From the NCBI GenBank assembly GCA_035528715.1, contig DATKYB010000132.1:1-15073 (forward strand): 15,073 nucleotides of DNA, read 5' to 3'. Made by a program: the position numbers and the translations under genes. The notes below the pieces were generated by a model, which had not been told where the DNA came from, ran no database searches, and was given only the letters and a program-made list of their open reading frames with translations. Within the stretch, counting starts at the first letter, position 1, and each line of letters opens with the position of its first letter. Shown here one piece after another: positions 1-8,587 of this stretch. The stretch is from Nitrospinota bacterium (GTDB lineage: Bacteria > JADFOP01 > DATKYB01).

Positions 1-503
1 AAAGGAATCCCATTACATCAGAACAGCTCTCAGGATTGGCAAGGGTAGTAAGGGGGAATTCATTGGCTGCTATGGAGAATATTCCCCTCTGGCATGAAAG
101 AGATATCAGCCATTCCTCAGTAGAAAGGATCATTATTCCTGATAGCACTATTCTTTTAGACTATATGCTTTTTAAGTTTACAGATTTGATTGATACTCTC
201 CTCGTATACCCTGAAAACATGAAAAGAAATCTTAAGATGACTCATGGATTAATCTATTCACAAAGAATTCTTTTAGAACTCGCTAAAAAGGGAATTACTA
301 GAGAAAAGGCTTATGAACTTGTTCAGAGAAATGCCCTTGAGTCGTGGGAAGAGGGCGTAGAATTTTATGAATTGGTTAGTAGTGACGAAGAAATAAAAAA
401 GCTCCTCACCAAAGAAGAATTAGATGCCTGCTTTGATTTAGACTATCACTTAAAACATGTAGACACAATATTTGAGAGGGTATTTAAGGAAGATTCAATC
501 TAA
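1..503 (+). CDS. purB: Adenylosuccinate lyase, C-terminal part (5' end outside window)
   Basis: Adenylosuccinate lyase acts twice in purine synthesis: it splits SAICAR to AICAR plus fumarate, and adenylosuccinate to AMP plus fumarate. The reading frame is open from the first base (frame 3). Its first full residues, RNPITSEQLSGLARVVRG, are the end of the fumarate-lyase superfamily signature (GSSxMPxKxN); the rest of that catalytic loop lies just outside the window. Downstream come LWHERDISHSSVER and a helical C-terminal domain (ENMKRNL, then the KGITREKAYELVQRNA segment), typical of the PurB family. About 166 residues are present, roughly the last third. The gene leads the purSQLF genes with a 26-base gap to purS, so it is probably cotranscribed with them. 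A TTG at base 36 is internal and is not the start. Confidence 0.96.
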   Translation, partial: RNPITSEQLSGLARVVRGNSLAAMENIPLWHERDISHSSVERIIIPDSTILLDYMLFKFTDLIDTLLVYPENMKRNLKMTHGLIYSQRILLELAKKGITREKAYELVQRNALESWEEGVEFYELVSSDEEIKKLLTKEELDACFDLDYHLKHVDTIFERVFKEDSI

Positions 504-529
504 GAATTATTCATAAGGAGATTAGAGTT

Positions 530-781
530 ATGCCCCTTGTTAAGATATACGTGACCTTAAAGAAGGGAGTGTTAGATCCTCAAGGCAAGACAGTAAAAAA
601 CTCTTTGGATTCCCTTGGTTATTCTTTTGTAGAGGATGTCAGGATTGGAAAATACATGGAGATAACCGTCAATAATATTCCTAACAATGAATTGAATAAA
701 AGGATAGATGAGGCGTGTCAGAAACTTCTGGCAAATCCCATAATCGAAAACTATAGATTTGAAATAGAAAATCACAAATAG
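530..781 (+). CDS. purS: FGAM synthetase subunit PurS
   Basis: PurS is the small, non-catalytic subunit of the three-part phosphoribosylformylglycinamidine (FGAM) synthetase; in characterised bacteria it bridges PurQ and PurL and helps pass ammonia between them. The 83-residue length matches the family (about 80-85). The N-terminus (VKIYVTLKKGVLDPQGKTVKNSL) and the middle part (SLGYSFVEDVRIGKYMEI) are strongly diagnostic, as is the C-terminal CQKLLANPIIENYRFEIE. The ATG is preceded by AAGGAG at 515-520 with 9 bases spacing. The stop overlaps the Shine-Dalgarno of purQ, which suggests coupled translation. A separate purS goes with the short form of PurL found downstream. Confidence 0.96.
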   Translation: MPLVKIYVTLKKGVLDPQGKTVKNSLDSLGYSFVEDVRIGKYMEITVNNIPNNELNKRIDEACQKLLANPIIENYRFEIENHK

Positions 782-790
782 GGAACAGAA

Positions 791-1489
791 ATGAGGTTTG
801 GAGTAGTAGTATTTCCAGGTTCAAATTGTGACCATGATTGCTACAGGGTTGTGAAAGAGGTTTTAAAAGAATCTGTAGATTTTATCTGGCATAAGGATAG
901 CGATCTGATTGGATATGATTGTATCATTTTGCCAGGCGGCTTTTCATATGGTGACTATTTAAGAACTGGTGCTATAGCAAGATTTTCACCAGTAATGAAC
1001 TCTATAAAGGAATTTGCAGAGAACGGCAAGTTAGTCATAGGGATATGTAATGGCTTTCAGATACTTTCAGAATCTGGTCTCCTTCCAGGTGCCATGTTAA
1101 GAAATAGAGGCCTGAAATTCATATGCAAATTTGTCTCTCTAAAAACAGAAAATATCAAGTCACCCTTTACCTCAGGATTTGGCAAGGGAAAGGTAATTAG
1201 AATGCCTATAGCCCATAATGAAGGTTGTTATTATGCTGACCAGGAAACACTTAAAGCTCTTAAAAAAAATAATCAAATCATATTCAGATATTGTTCTATT
1301 TCTGGAGATGTGAGTGAAAAGGATAATCCTAATGGTTCTCTAGAAAATATAGCTGGTATTTGTAATAGGGAAGGGAATGTACTTGGAATGATGCCACATC
1401 CTGAAAGAGCTTCAGAGGATATTTTGGGAAGCTCAGATGGAAGGATAATCTTTGAGTCAATAAGGGATTATGTCAGGCAAAAAGGTTAG
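791..1489 (+). CDS. purQ: FGAM synthetase glutaminase subunit PurQ
   Basis: PurQ is the class I glutamine amidotransferase subunit of FGAM synthetase; it hydrolyses glutamine and supplies ammonia to PurL. The 232-residue protein has the expected catalytic triad: nucleophile Cys86 in the GICNGFQIL elbow, and His203 and Glu205 in MPHPERA. The segment [21 protein letters not shown] (residues 47-67) is the PurQ-specific stretch that separates it from other amidotransferases. The ATG at 791 follows purS by 9 bases. The likely ribosome binding site AGGGA (780-784) overlaps the purS stop codon. purL begins 3 bases after the purQ stop, so the three subunits are probably made in step. Confidence 0.97.
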   Translation: MRFGVVVFPGSNCDHDCYRVVKEVLKESVDFIWHKDSDLIGYDCIILPGGFSYGDYLRTGAIARFSPVMNSIKEFAENGKLVIGICNGFQILSESGLLPGAMLRNRGLKFICKFVSLKTENIKSPFTSGFGKGKVIRMPIAHNEGCYYADQETLKALKKNNQIIFRYCSISGDVSEKDNPNGSLENIAGICNREGNVLGMMPHPERASEDILGSSDGRIIFESIRDYVRQKG

Positions 1490-1492
1490 GTT

Positions 1493-3718
1493 ATGGAAGT
1501 TGAAATAACTGAAAAATTAATTGAAGAGCATGGGTTATCTAAAGAAGAGTATGAAAGGATATTAAATATCCTTGGAAGAGAGCCCAACTATCCGGAATTA
1601 GGTATATTTTCCGTCATGTGGTCGGAGCATTGCAGTTATAAAAGCTCTAAAGTTCATTTAGAGAAACTGCCAACAAAAGGAAAACATATCATAGAAGGAC
1701 CAGGAGAAAATGCAGGAGTTGTTGATATTGGTGATGGATTGGCTATTGTGTTTAAAATAGAGAGTCACAATCATCCCTCTTTTATAGAGCCTTTTCAGGG
1801 AGCTGCCACAGGTGTGGGAGGGATATTAAGGGATATATTTACCATGGGTGCCAGACCTATTGCCTCTTTAAATTCCCTTAGGTTTGGTCCATTAGAAAAG
1901 CCAAAAAACAGATATCTTTTGGAAGGTGTTGTGGCTGGCATAGCAAGCTATGGAAATTGTATAGGGGTTCCTACTGTGGGAGGAGAGATATATTTTTCAG
2001 AGACTTATGCGAACAATCCCCTTGTGAATGCCTTTAACCTTGGAATTGTAAAAAAAGAAAGAATTTTTAAGGGAAGTGCTAAAGGTACAGGAAATTCTGT
2101 AATCTATGTCGGTTCAAAAACAGGGAGGGATGGAATCCATGGAGCCACAATGGCTTCTGAGGAATTTGATGAAACATCCGAAGAAAGACGACCAACTGTA
2201 CAGGTTGGTGATCCTTTTACAGAGAAGCTCCTTTTAGAAGCATGCCTGGAAGCTATGAAAAAAGAGTGTATTGTTGGTATTCAAGATATGGGGGCAGCAG
2301 GTCTTACCTGTTCCACTTGTGAAATGGCGAGTCGGGGAAATTCAGGGATCGAAATAGATATATCTCATGTGCCCTTAAGAGAACAAGGAATGAACACCTA
2401 TGAGATTATGCTTTCTGAGTCTCAGGAAAGGATGTTACTCGTTGTGGAGAAAGGTAAAGAAAATGAAGTGAAGGAGATCTTTTCAAGATGGGATCTTGAA
2501 GCAGTTGAGATAGGAAAGGTTACTGATGACGGTTTTCTCAGAGTTAAGAATAATGGTAAGGTGGTTGTCGAGATACCTGCAAAGGCCCTTTCTGAAGATG
2601 CTCCGAAATATAATAGACCAATCAAACAACCATTAAATAAGAGCGAAATTCAAAAGCTTGATCTTAATAAAATTCCTCAACCTGAAGATTTTAATGAGGC
2701 ATTTATAAAAATAATCTCTTCGCCAACAATAGCTAGTAAGCATTGGGTTTATGAGCAGTATGATCATATGGTGAGAATTAACACCGTTGTTTGCCCGGGT
2801 TCAGATGCAAGCGTTCTTAGGGTCCCCGGTTCAAAAAAGGGAATTGCCTTAACATTAGATGGGAATAGTAGATACTGTTATCTTGATCCATATATAGGAG
2901 GAAAAATTGCTGTTGCAGAGGCTGCGAGGAACCTTACATGCTCAGGGGCAAAACCTTTAGCGATAACAAATTGCCTTAATTTTGGTAACCCAGAGAAGCC
3001 AGAGATAATGTGGCAATTTAGTAGGGTCGTTGAGGGAATGGCGGAGGCATGCAAGGTTTTCGATACACCTGTTACAGGAGGAAATGTCAGCTTTTATAAC
3101 GAAACATTGGGAAGGGCAATATATCCCACACCTGTTTTGGGAATGGTTGGTCTTCTCGATAATCATGATTCTTACTTAACTCAGTGGTTTAAAGATGAGG
3201 AGGATATAATTGTATTGCTGGGAGAATCGAAAGAAGAGTTAGGAGGGAGCGAATATCTAAATATTATTCATGGAATAGAAAGCGGAACACCTCCAGATTT
3301 AGACCTTGACCTCGAAAAAAGAGTACAGGGGGCATGTCTTGAGGCATTTCAGAAGAAGATACTAAAATCTGCGCACGATTGCTCAGAGGGAGGCCTTGCT
3401 ACTGCATTGACAGAAGGATGCATATCTAATAATATTAATGGTGTTGGAGCAGAGATATCAATAGATTATAAAATAAGAGATGATGCGCTCTTATTTGGAG
3501 AATCTCAGTCAAGGATAGTTGTTTCATTAGAAGAAAAAGATATTGATAGACTTAAAAGTATAATTGAAAAATATAAAATTCCCTATAGTATTATTGGTAG
3601 AGTGAGTGGAGATAAATTGAAGATAATTAATAAAAAAAGAGTTCAACCTTTAATAGATATCAAAATTGATATTCTAAAGCAATATTGGGAAGGAACTTTA
3701 AAGGGATATTTTCAATGA
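1493..3718 (+). CDS. purL: FGAM synthetase large subunit PurL (short form)
   Basis: PurL is the ATP-dependent catalytic subunit that converts FGAR to FGAM using ammonia from PurQ. At 741 residues it is the short form, which needs PurS and PurQ as separate proteins; both are encoded just upstream. N-terminal landmarks are [15 protein letters not shown] with His46, the [14 protein letters not shown] loop (69-82) and [21 protein letters not shown] (91-111), the ATP and substrate binding region. The second PurM-like half is visible in the [13 protein letters not shown] and [11 protein letters not shown] segments, and [12 protein letters not shown] near the C-terminus is also typical. AAAGG at 1481-1485 lies 7 bases before the ATG. 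The stop overlaps the purF start in ATGATG. It looks intact, with no missing motif. Confidence 0.97.
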   Translation: MEVEITEKLIEEHGLSKEEYERILNILGREPNYPELGIFSVMWSEHCSYKSSKVHLEKLPTKGKHIIEGPGENAGVVDIGDGLAIVFKIESHNHPSFIEPFQGAATGVGGILRDIFTMGARPIASLNSLRFGPLEKPKNRYLLEGVVAGIASYGNCIGVPTVGGEIYFSETYANNPLVNAFNLGIVKKERIFKGSAKGTGNSVIYVGSKTGRDGIHGATMASEEFDETSEERRPTVQVGDPFTEKLLLEACLEAMKKECIVGIQDMGAAGLTCSTCEMASRGNSGIEIDISHVPLREQGMNTYEIMLSESQERMLLVVEKGKENEVKEIFSRWDLEAVEIGKVTDDGFLRVKNNGKVVVEIPAKALSEDAPKYNRPIKQPLNKSEIQKLDLNKIPQPEDFNEAFIKIISSPTIASKHWVYEQYDHMVRINTVVCPGSDASVLRVPGSKKGIALTLDGNSRYCYLDPYIGGKIAVAEAARNLTCSGAKPLAITNCLNFGNPEKPEIMWQFSRVVEGMAEACKVFDTPVTGGNVSFYNETLGRAIYPTPVLGMVGLLDNHDSYLTQWFKDEEDIIVLLGESKEELGGSEYLNIIHGIESGTPPDLDLDLEKRVQGACLEAFQKKILKSAHDCSEGGLATALTEGCISNNINGVGAEISIDYKIRDDALLFGESQSRIVVSLEEKDIDRLKSIIEKYKIPYSIIGRVSGDKLKIINKKRVQPLIDIKIDILKQYWEGTLKGYFQ

Positions 3719-5118
3719 TGGATAAGTTTCACGAGGAGTGTGGAATATTTGGAATTTATGGTGCTCCTGAAGCAGCAAATCTTGCCTATTTAGGACTATA
3801 TTCCTTACAGCACAGAGGGCAGGAGAGTGCTGGTATTGTCTCCTCTGATGGGGAGAAGCTCTATTCAGAGATTTCCATGGGTCTCGTTGCAGATATTTTT
3901 AATGAGGAAAGATTAAAAAGGCTACCAGGCTCAATAGCAATTGGGCATAACAGGTACTCTACCACAGGCTCTAGCCTCCTAAAAAATGCCCAGCCCTTTC
4001 TCATGGAATATCTCAGGGGTTCTATAGCCCTCGCCCATAACGGTAATCTGTTGAATGCACTTAAAATACGTGATGAGCTTGAAAATCAAGGTTCTATCTT
4101 TCGCTCTGCAATGGATAGCGAGGTGATTGTTCATCTTATAGCTATGTCAAGGGAAAAGAAACTTGTTGATAGAATCACCGAGGCATTAAGAAATATTAAG
4201 GGTGCATATTCTCTTTTGGTCATGTCAGAAAAAGAGCTGATTGCAGTAAGGGATCCTCATGGGTTTCGACCGTTATGTTTGGGTTTATTGGGCGACTCCT
4301 ATGTATTCTCTTCTGAAACTTGTGCCCTTGATCTTATCGAGGCAAAATATATAAGAGATGTAGAACCAGGTGAGATTGTAGTAGTCAATGAAAAAGGCTT
4401 AAAATCTTTTAAACCTTTCCCTGCAGAAAAATATTCCCATTGCATTTTCGAATTCGTATATTTTGCACGACCTGATAGTAATATTTTCGGAAAAAATGTC
4501 TATTCTGTAAGAAAAAATCTTGGAAGAATTCTTGCTCAAGAGTCCTATGTAGATGCTGATATGGTGGTTGCTGTTCCTGATTCTGGAGTTCCTGCTGCAT
4601 TAGGCTTTTCTGAAGAATCAGGAATTCCTCTGGAGTTGGGTCTTATCAGAAATCACTATGTTGGTAGAACCTTTATTGAACCCAGGCAGTCCATTAGACA
4701 TTTTGGTGTTAAAGTAAAGTTAAATGCTATTAGAGATTGTATTAAAGGGAAAAGGGTTATTGTTATTGATGATTCAATTATAAGGGGAACAACCAGCAGA
4801 AAGATTATTCAAATGATAAGAAGTGCTGGTGCTAAAGAGGTACACATGCGTATAAGTTCTCCACCTGCTACAAACCCATGTTTTTATGGAATAGATACAC
4901 CTACTAAAGCAGAATTGGTGGCATCTTCTCATAGTGTGGAAGAAATAAATCAATACATTACCTCAGATACACTTACCTATTTGAGTTTAGAGGGTTTAAA
5001 ATCTACTGTTTATCCAGACCAGGACAATTATTGTTGTGCGTGCTTTGAAGGCAATTATCCTATTGAGTTTGAATGGAAAGATTATTCTCAATTGATTCTT
5101 TTTGGAAAGAATATTTAG
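3715..5118 (+). CDS. purF: Amidophosphoribosyltransferase PurF
   Basis: PurF carries out the first committed step of purine synthesis, making phosphoribosylamine from PRPP and glutamine. I choose the ATG at 3715: it overlaps the purL stop by 4 bases and has AAGGG at 3701-3705 with 9 bases spacing; a second ATG at 3718 is possible. The product is 467 residues. A short leader (MMDKFHEE) precedes Cys9, the N-terminal nucleophile of the Ntn amidotransferase domain, so the leader must be removed. Other motifs are [10 protein letters not shown] (31-40), GHNRYSTTG (77-85) and the PRPP loop [14 protein letters not shown] (348-361). Cys243, Cys389, Cys440 and Cys443 match the positions of the 4Fe-4S ligands of Bacillus-type PurF, so an iron-sulfur enzyme is predicted. 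Confidence 0.96.
   Translation: MMDKFHEECGIFGIYGAPEAANLAYLGLYSLQHRGQESAGIVSSDGEKLYSEISMGLVADIFNEERLKRLPGSIAIGHNRYSTTGSSLLKNAQPFLMEYLRGSIALAHNGNLLNALKIRDELENQGSIFRSAMDSEVIVHLIAMSREKKLVDRITEALRNIKGAYSLLVMSEKELIAVRDPHGFRPLCLGLLGDSYVFSSETCALDLIEAKYIRDVEPGEIVVVNEKGLKSFKPFPAEKYSHCIFEFVYFARPDSNIFGKNVYSVRKNLGRILAQESYVDADMVVAVPDSGVPAALGFSEESGIPLELGLIRNHYVGRTFIEPRQSIRHFGVKVKLNAIRDCIKGKRVIVIDDSIIRGTTSRKIIQMIRSAGAKEVHMRISSPPATNPCFYGIDTPTKAELVASSHSVEEINQYITSDTLTYLSLEGLKSTVYPDQDNYCCACFEGNYPIEFEWKDYSQLILFGKNI
5095..5112. other. Weak inverted repeat at the purF/rsfS convergence
   Basis: ATTCTTT and AAAGAAT form a perfect 7-bp stem with a 4-base loop (TTGG), inside the last codons of purF and a few bases beyond the rsfS stop on the other strand. 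It is AT-rich and has no clear T-run on either side, so a role as bidirectional terminator is only a guess. I see no better terminator between these convergent genes. Confidence 0.25.
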
Positions 5119-5121
5119 TTA

Positions 5122-5463
5122 TCACTCGAGATTCACAAGAGGTGCGCTACCCCATAGCCTTTCTAAATCGTAAAATTTTCTTGTTTCTTCATAAAATATA
5201 TGTATTATCAGGTCTCCATAGTCCATTAAAATCCATCTTGCTTCGTTATGCCCTTCTATCCCTAAAGCCCAAATTCCTTTCTTGCTTAAATTTTCATCAA
5301 TTCCATCAGCGATTGCTTTAACCTGCCTCGTTGAATTCCCACTGCAAATCATAAAATAATCTGTTATCGAAGAATATTCCTTTAAGTCTAGAATAACTAC
5401 ATCAAAAGCTTTTTTGTCTTCTGCAACCTTCGAACTTAATAAGGTTTTTTCTTTTAAATCCAT
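5122..5463 (-). CDS. rsfS: Ribosomal silencing factor RsfS
   Basis: RsfS (YbeB/Iojap family) binds ribosomal protein L14 and blocks joining of the subunits, lowering translation when nutrients are scarce. The 113-residue protein carries the family core: VVILDLKEYSSITDYFMICSG, then STRQVKAIADGI, and the C-terminal GHNEARWILMDYGDLIIHIF and RKFYDLERLWG segments. Length fits the family (about 105-120). The ATG at 5463 has GAGGGA (plus-strand 5478-5483) with about 14 bases spacing, a little long; that site overlaps the nadD stop. It is the last gene of the minus-strand operon, and the nadD-rsfS pair is a widespread arrangement. Its stop is 3 bases from the purF stop on the other strand. Confidence 0.95.
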   Translation of the reverse strand: MDLKEKTLLSSKVAEDKKAFDVVILDLKEYSSITDYFMICSGNSTRQVKAIADGIDENLSKKGIWALGIEGHNEARWILMDYGDLIIHIFYEETRKFYDLERLWGSAPLVNLE

Positions 5464-5481
5464 AGTATTAATATCTGTCCC

Positions 5482-6162
5482 TCATTTGTTATTAATATAA
5501 AGTTTATTTTTTTTAATGTATGCTTCTACACCCTTAGGTAAGAATTCAGAAACAGATTTACCCTCTGAGATTTTCTTTCTTATTGCAGTAGAAGAGATAT
5601 TTAAGGCTGGAATTTCTACAACAAAAATAGAATACTTAGAATTCTTCACTTTTATATTTTTATAATTTCCCTTTTTTTCTAATAACTTAAAAGATATATT
5701 TTTATATTTTGGTTGAACAGTTTTTGACAAAATATCTATAATGTCATTGTCCTCATATCCTGGTCTAGAATTAACAATAAAATGACAGTTTTTAAAGAGG
5801 AGATCAACATCCTTCCATGTGGATATTTCTAGGAATGCATCGATACCAACTGTAAAATAAAACTCTGTCTTTTTACCAAATCTATTTTTAAGTTCTTCTA
5901 AGGTCTTTATAGAATAAGAATGACCTTTCCTCATTAATTCATTGAAAGAGACCATAAAGTTTGGATTATGGAGGGTAGCAATTGCAACCATGCATAAACG
6001 ATGAAAGGATTCTGCTATTTTTTCTATTTTTTTATGAGGAGGTTGTGAAGAAGGTATAAAAATAACTGAATCGAGTTTAAATCTATCAAAAATTTCTCCT
6101 GCTACCTTGAGATGTCCTTTATGAATAGGATTAAATGTTCCCCCGATTAGACCTATACGCAT
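5482..6162 (-). CDS. nadD: Nicotinate-nucleotide adenylyltransferase NadD
   Basis: NadD transfers AMP from ATP to nicotinate mononucleotide to give deamido-NAD in NAD synthesis. The protein has 226 residues, a usual length. It shows the nucleotidyltransferase motif GGTFNPIHKGH (7-17), the substrate-contact segment PSSQPPHKK (37-45), VGIDAFLEISTWKD (105-118) and the ISSTAIRKKI motif (189-198). The ATG at 6162 is the only usual start in frame before an upstream TAG at 6181-6183. The 20 bases before it contain no Shine-Dalgarno sequence. A perfect AAGGAGGTGA at the end of proA and a hairpin lie upstream instead, which suggests that translation depends on proA or on RNA structure. rsfS follows directly. 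Confidence 0.95.
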   Translation of the reverse strand: MRIGLIGGTFNPIHKGHLKVAGEIFDRFKLDSVIFIPSSQPPHKKIEKIAESFHRLCMVAIATLHNPNFMVSFNELMRKGHSYSIKTLEELKNRFGKKTEFYFTVGIDAFLEISTWKDVDLLFKNCHFIVNSRPGYEDNDIIDILSKTVQPKYKNISFKLLEKKGNYKNIKVKNSKYSIFVVEIPALNISSTAIRKKISEGKSVSEFLPKGVEAYIKKNKLYINNK

Positions 6163-6170
6163 ATATTTTT

Positions 6171-6203
6171 TTACTGTAACCTAAGAAGAGAAGTTACAGT
6201 CAA
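6171..6203 (-). other. Possible 10-codon leader ORF upstream of nadD
   Basis: A TTG codon at 6203, 11 bases after the strong AAGGAGG at the proA end, opens a 10-codon frame (MTVTSLLRLQ) that stops at 6171, nine bases before the nadD ATG. Seen directly: the frame and the strong site in front of it. That it is translated is speculation; the spacing is longer than ideal and the start codon is TTG. Confidence 0.15.
6173..6200 (-). promoter_or_regulatory. Inverted repeat in the proA-nadD leader
   Basis: ACTGTAAC (6173-6180) and GTTACAGT (6193-6200) form a perfect 8-bp stem with a 12-base loop, placed between the strong Shine-Dalgarno at the proA end and the nadD ATG. No T-run follows, so it is not a normal terminator. 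It could shorten the distance between the ribosome site and the nadD start, be a processing site, or be a protein-binding site. Confidence 0.4.
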
Positions 6204-6211
6204 TAATTTGT

Positions 6212-6221
6212 TCACCTCCTT
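6212..6221 (-). promoter_or_regulatory. Perfect Shine-Dalgarno AAGGAGGTGA overlapping the proA stop
   Basis: On the minus strand the last two codons and stop of proA read AGG AGG TGA inside AAGGAGGTGA, fully complementary to the usual 16S 3' end. It lies 52 bases before the nadD ATG, too far for a normal ribosome binding site, and 11 bases before a TTG. It is the strongest such site in the window. Confidence 0.5.
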
Positions 6222-7468
6222 ATCTGACCGTTACCCAAAATGATATATTTGGTAGTTGTTAAATCCTCAAGCCCCATCGGTCCCCTGACATGCAATTTCT
6301 GAGTGCTAATACCCATTTCTGCTCCGAGACCGAACTGGTTTCCATCAGTGAATCTCGTCGATGCATTAACAAAAACTGAGGAAGAATCCACCTCGTTTAA
6401 AAAAGTTCTGGCTTTATTATAATTGGTTGTAACGATGGCTTCTGCTAGGCCAGAACTATATGTTGCAATATGATCTATAGCCTCCTTTATATCTTTAACA
6501 ACCTTTATGGAAAGAATGAGATCTAAGTATTCTGTTTCCCAATCCTTTTTAGAAGCTTTTTTAACAAAGGGTAGTATCTTTTTTGTTATTGGACAACCCC
6601 TAATTTCTACCCCTGCTTCTTTGAATCTCTTGGCCATTGAGGGAAGAAATGTTTCAGAAATTTCTTTGTTTACCAATAGGGTTTCCATTGCATTACATAC
6701 TCCGGGCCTTTGAACCTTGGCATTAAAGGCTATCTCTTCTGCCATCTTTAAGTCTGCCTCATTGTCTATATAAATATGACATAGGCCTTTATCGTGTTTT
6801 ATTACTGGTATTCTCGAGTTCTCTACTACCATATTGATAAGTTCAAATCCACCCCTTGGAATAACTAAATCAATATATGCATCTAATTTTAACATCTCAT
6901 AAACAGCAGTTCTATCAGTAACATCGATCAACTGGATGCTATTAACAGGAAGATTACTCATTTTTGAAGCTTCTCTTAAGATTTTTGTAATGGTTATATT
7001 AGAATGAATAGCTTCTGATCCTCCCCTTAAAATAATAGCATTCCCTGCCTTAAGTGCTAATCCAGCAGTATCTACAGTAACGTTAGGTCTAGATTCATAG
7101 ATAATCCCTATTACACCAATAGGAACCCTTATCTTTCCAATTTGAAGATTATTAGGTCTTTTCCACATTCTAGTAATTTCCCCAACAGGATCAGGAAGAG
7201 ATACGACTTCTCTTAATCCATCAGACATTGTTCTTACTCGAGAAGGATTAAGTGTTAACCTATCAATCATAGCAGATGAAAGTCGTTTTTTCTTTGCATT
7301 TTTAATATCTTTTTTATTTGCATCAATAATGACGTTGGTTTTCTTTTCTAAGGAATTTGCCATATTTAAAAGAGCATTATTTTTAATATCGGTAGATAAA
7401 GTCCGTAGATTTTGAGAAACAATCTTTGCGTCCTTCGCTATTGTCATTACCATCTTTTTTATATCCAT
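6212..7468 (-). CDS. proA: Gamma-glutamyl phosphate reductase ProA
   Basis: ProA reduces gamma-glutamyl phosphate to glutamate semialdehyde with NADPH, the second step of proline synthesis, and normally works with ProB encoded just upstream in the same operon. The catalytic cysteine is Cys258 in KVQRPGVCNAMETLLV. Other family segments are PIGVIGIIYESRPNVTVDTAGLALKAGNAIILRGG split over residues 116-150, VIPRGGFELI (202-211) and, near the end, FGLGAEMGISTQKLHVRGPMGLEDLTT. I choose the ATG at 7468 (418 residues) because AAGGTGG (plus-strand 7474-7480) lies 5 bases before it. A GTG at 7477 is in frame but is part of that ribosome site. The proA start is 20 bases after the proB stop. Confidence 0.95.
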   Translation of the reverse strand: MDIKKMVMTIAKDAKIVSQNLRTLSTDIKNNALLNMANSLEKKTNVIIDANKKDIKNAKKKRLSSAMIDRLTLNPSRVRTMSDGLREVVSLPDPVGEITRMWKRPNNLQIGKIRVPIGVIGIIYESRPNVTVDTAGLALKAGNAIILRGGSEAIHSNITITKILREASKMSNLPVNSIQLIDVTDRTAVYEMLKLDAYIDLVIPRGGFELINMVVENSRIPVIKHDKGLCHIYIDNEADLKMAEEIAFNAKVQRPGVCNAMETLLVNKEISETFLPSMAKRFKEAGVEIRGCPITKKILPFVKKASKKDWETEYLDLILSIKVVKDIKEAIDHIATYSSGLAEAIVTTNYNKARTFLNEVDSSSVFVNASTRFTDGNQFGLGAEMGISTQKLHVRGPMGLEDLTTTKYIILGNGQIRR

Positions 7469-7488
7469 TGATTCCACCTTTTGTTGTT

Positions 7489-8583
7489 TTATAATATAAC
7501 TAGATTATCGCGGTGAATAACCTCATCGTAATATTTGTATCCTAATATTTTTTCTATTTCTTTGGTATGGCAACCTTCAATTTTGGTTAAGTCTTTTGAA
7601 TGAAAGTTCACCAATCCTCTGGCAAATTCTTTACCTTTTAAGTCTATGCAACTAATGGAATCTCCAGGTTTGAAGTTACCTTTAGTTTCTATTATCCCAG
7701 AAGGGAGGAGGCTTTTACCTCTATCAATAAGGGCTTTTTTAGCCCCATTATCTACCTTAACTGCTCCTTTTGGATTTAAGGTAAAGGCAATCCAATATTT
7801 TCGACTTTTGAGTTTGGATTCTGGTAAAAATATCGTTCCTACCTCTTCGCCTTTCATGACCTTTGCTATTATATTTTTTCTGCTCCCATTAACAATGATC
7901 GTCATTGCTCCAGAAGCTGCTGCTTTTTTTGCTGCCTCTATCTTTGTAAACATACCACCTGTTCCTGCTTCTGATTTTTTTCTTCCAGCTAGCTTCTCAA
8001 TTTCGGGAGTAATATTCTTTACAGTAGGAATAAGCATACCTTCGGAGCCCTCTTTAGGATTTACTGTATAAAGACCATCAACATCAGAAAGAATCATTAA
8101 AAGATCTGCTTCAATCATATTTGTTACTAAGGCGGAGAGAGTATCGTTATCCCCCAATTTGATTTCTTCTACGGATACACTGTCATTTTCATTTATTATT
8201 GGTATAACACCGAAACTTAGTAGTGTAAACATTGTGTTTCTTGCATTGAGATATCGTTGTCGATTGCTAAGGTCATCATGAGTGAGGAGAATCTGAGCTA
8301 CTTTTTGATTTTTCTTGTTAAAATACCTTTCATATGTCCAGATTAAATAAGACTGGCCAATAGCAGCAAATGCCTGTTTTTGAGGAATATTTTTTGGGGG
8401 TTTGTTGAGATTTAGCTGTTTGAGCCCTGAAGCAATGGCCCCTGAAGAAACAATGACAATTTGAAGCCCTGATTTGACAAGCTTAGATATTTGATTGACC
8501 AAATTTTGGATAATGAGAGGACTTATGGTTCCGTTAGAAGGTGCTATAACAGCACTTCCAATCTTAATTACTATCCTTTTAAC
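7489..8583 (-). CDS. proB: Glutamate 5-kinase ProB (start codon unresolved)
   Basis: ProB phosphorylates glutamate to gamma-glutamyl phosphate, the first and usually feedback-controlled step of proline synthesis. The amino acid kinase domain shows VKRIVIKIGSAVIAP at the N-terminus, IVIVSSGAIASGLKQL, FGVIPIINENDSVS, KLGDNDTLSALV, LMILSDVDGLYT and GTGGMFTKIEAAKKA. A C-terminal PUA domain of roughly 90 residues runs from KGAVKVDNGAKKAL to the end. With the conserved N-terminus included, the protein is about 360-367 residues, as usual. However, no ATG, GTG or TTG exists in frame between the upstream TAG (8635-8637) and a TTG at 8502, which is inside the kinase domain. The boundary given is where family alignment puts the first residue (a GTT codon); ATA at 8574 or ATT at 8592 or 8568 are alternatives. 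Confidence 0.9.
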   Translation of the reverse strand, partial: VKRIVIKIGSAVIAPSNGTISPLIIQNLVNQISKLVKSGLQIVIVSSGAIASGLKQLNLNKPPKNIPQKQAFAAIGQSYLIWTYERYFNKKNQKVAQILLTHDDLSNRQRYLNARNTMFTLLSFGVIPIINENDSVSVEEIKLGDNDTLSALVTNMIEADLLMILSDVDGLYTVNPKEGSEGMLIPTVKNITPEIEKLAGRKKSEAGTGGMFTKIEAAKKAAASGAMTIIVNGSRKNIIAKVMKGEEVGTIFLPESKLKSRKYWIAFTLNPKGAVKVDNGAKKALIDRGKSLLPSGIIETKGNFKPGDSISCIDLKGKEFARGLVNFHSKDLTKIEGCHTKEIEKILGYKYYDEVIHRDNLVIL

Positions 8584-8587
8584 GTCC

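Noticed and set aside
3685-3714. TTG start 10 codons before the purF ATG
   Set aside because: It would add residues not found in the family before the cleaved leader, and the ATG at 3715 has a better ribosome site and the stop overlap with purL.
5073-5321. 82-codon plus-strand frame across the purF end
   Set aside because: It overlaps purF and is antisense to rsfS, both clear family members; its sequence resembles no family I know.
7646-8071. 141-codon plus-strand frame antisense to proB
   Set aside because: It lies entirely inside proB, has no ribosome site, and its composition is that of the complement of a real gene.
8403-8502. TTG at 8502 as the proB start
   Set aside because: It would remove the conserved VIKIGS segment, including the lysine needed for nucleotide binding, though the bases upstream still encode it.
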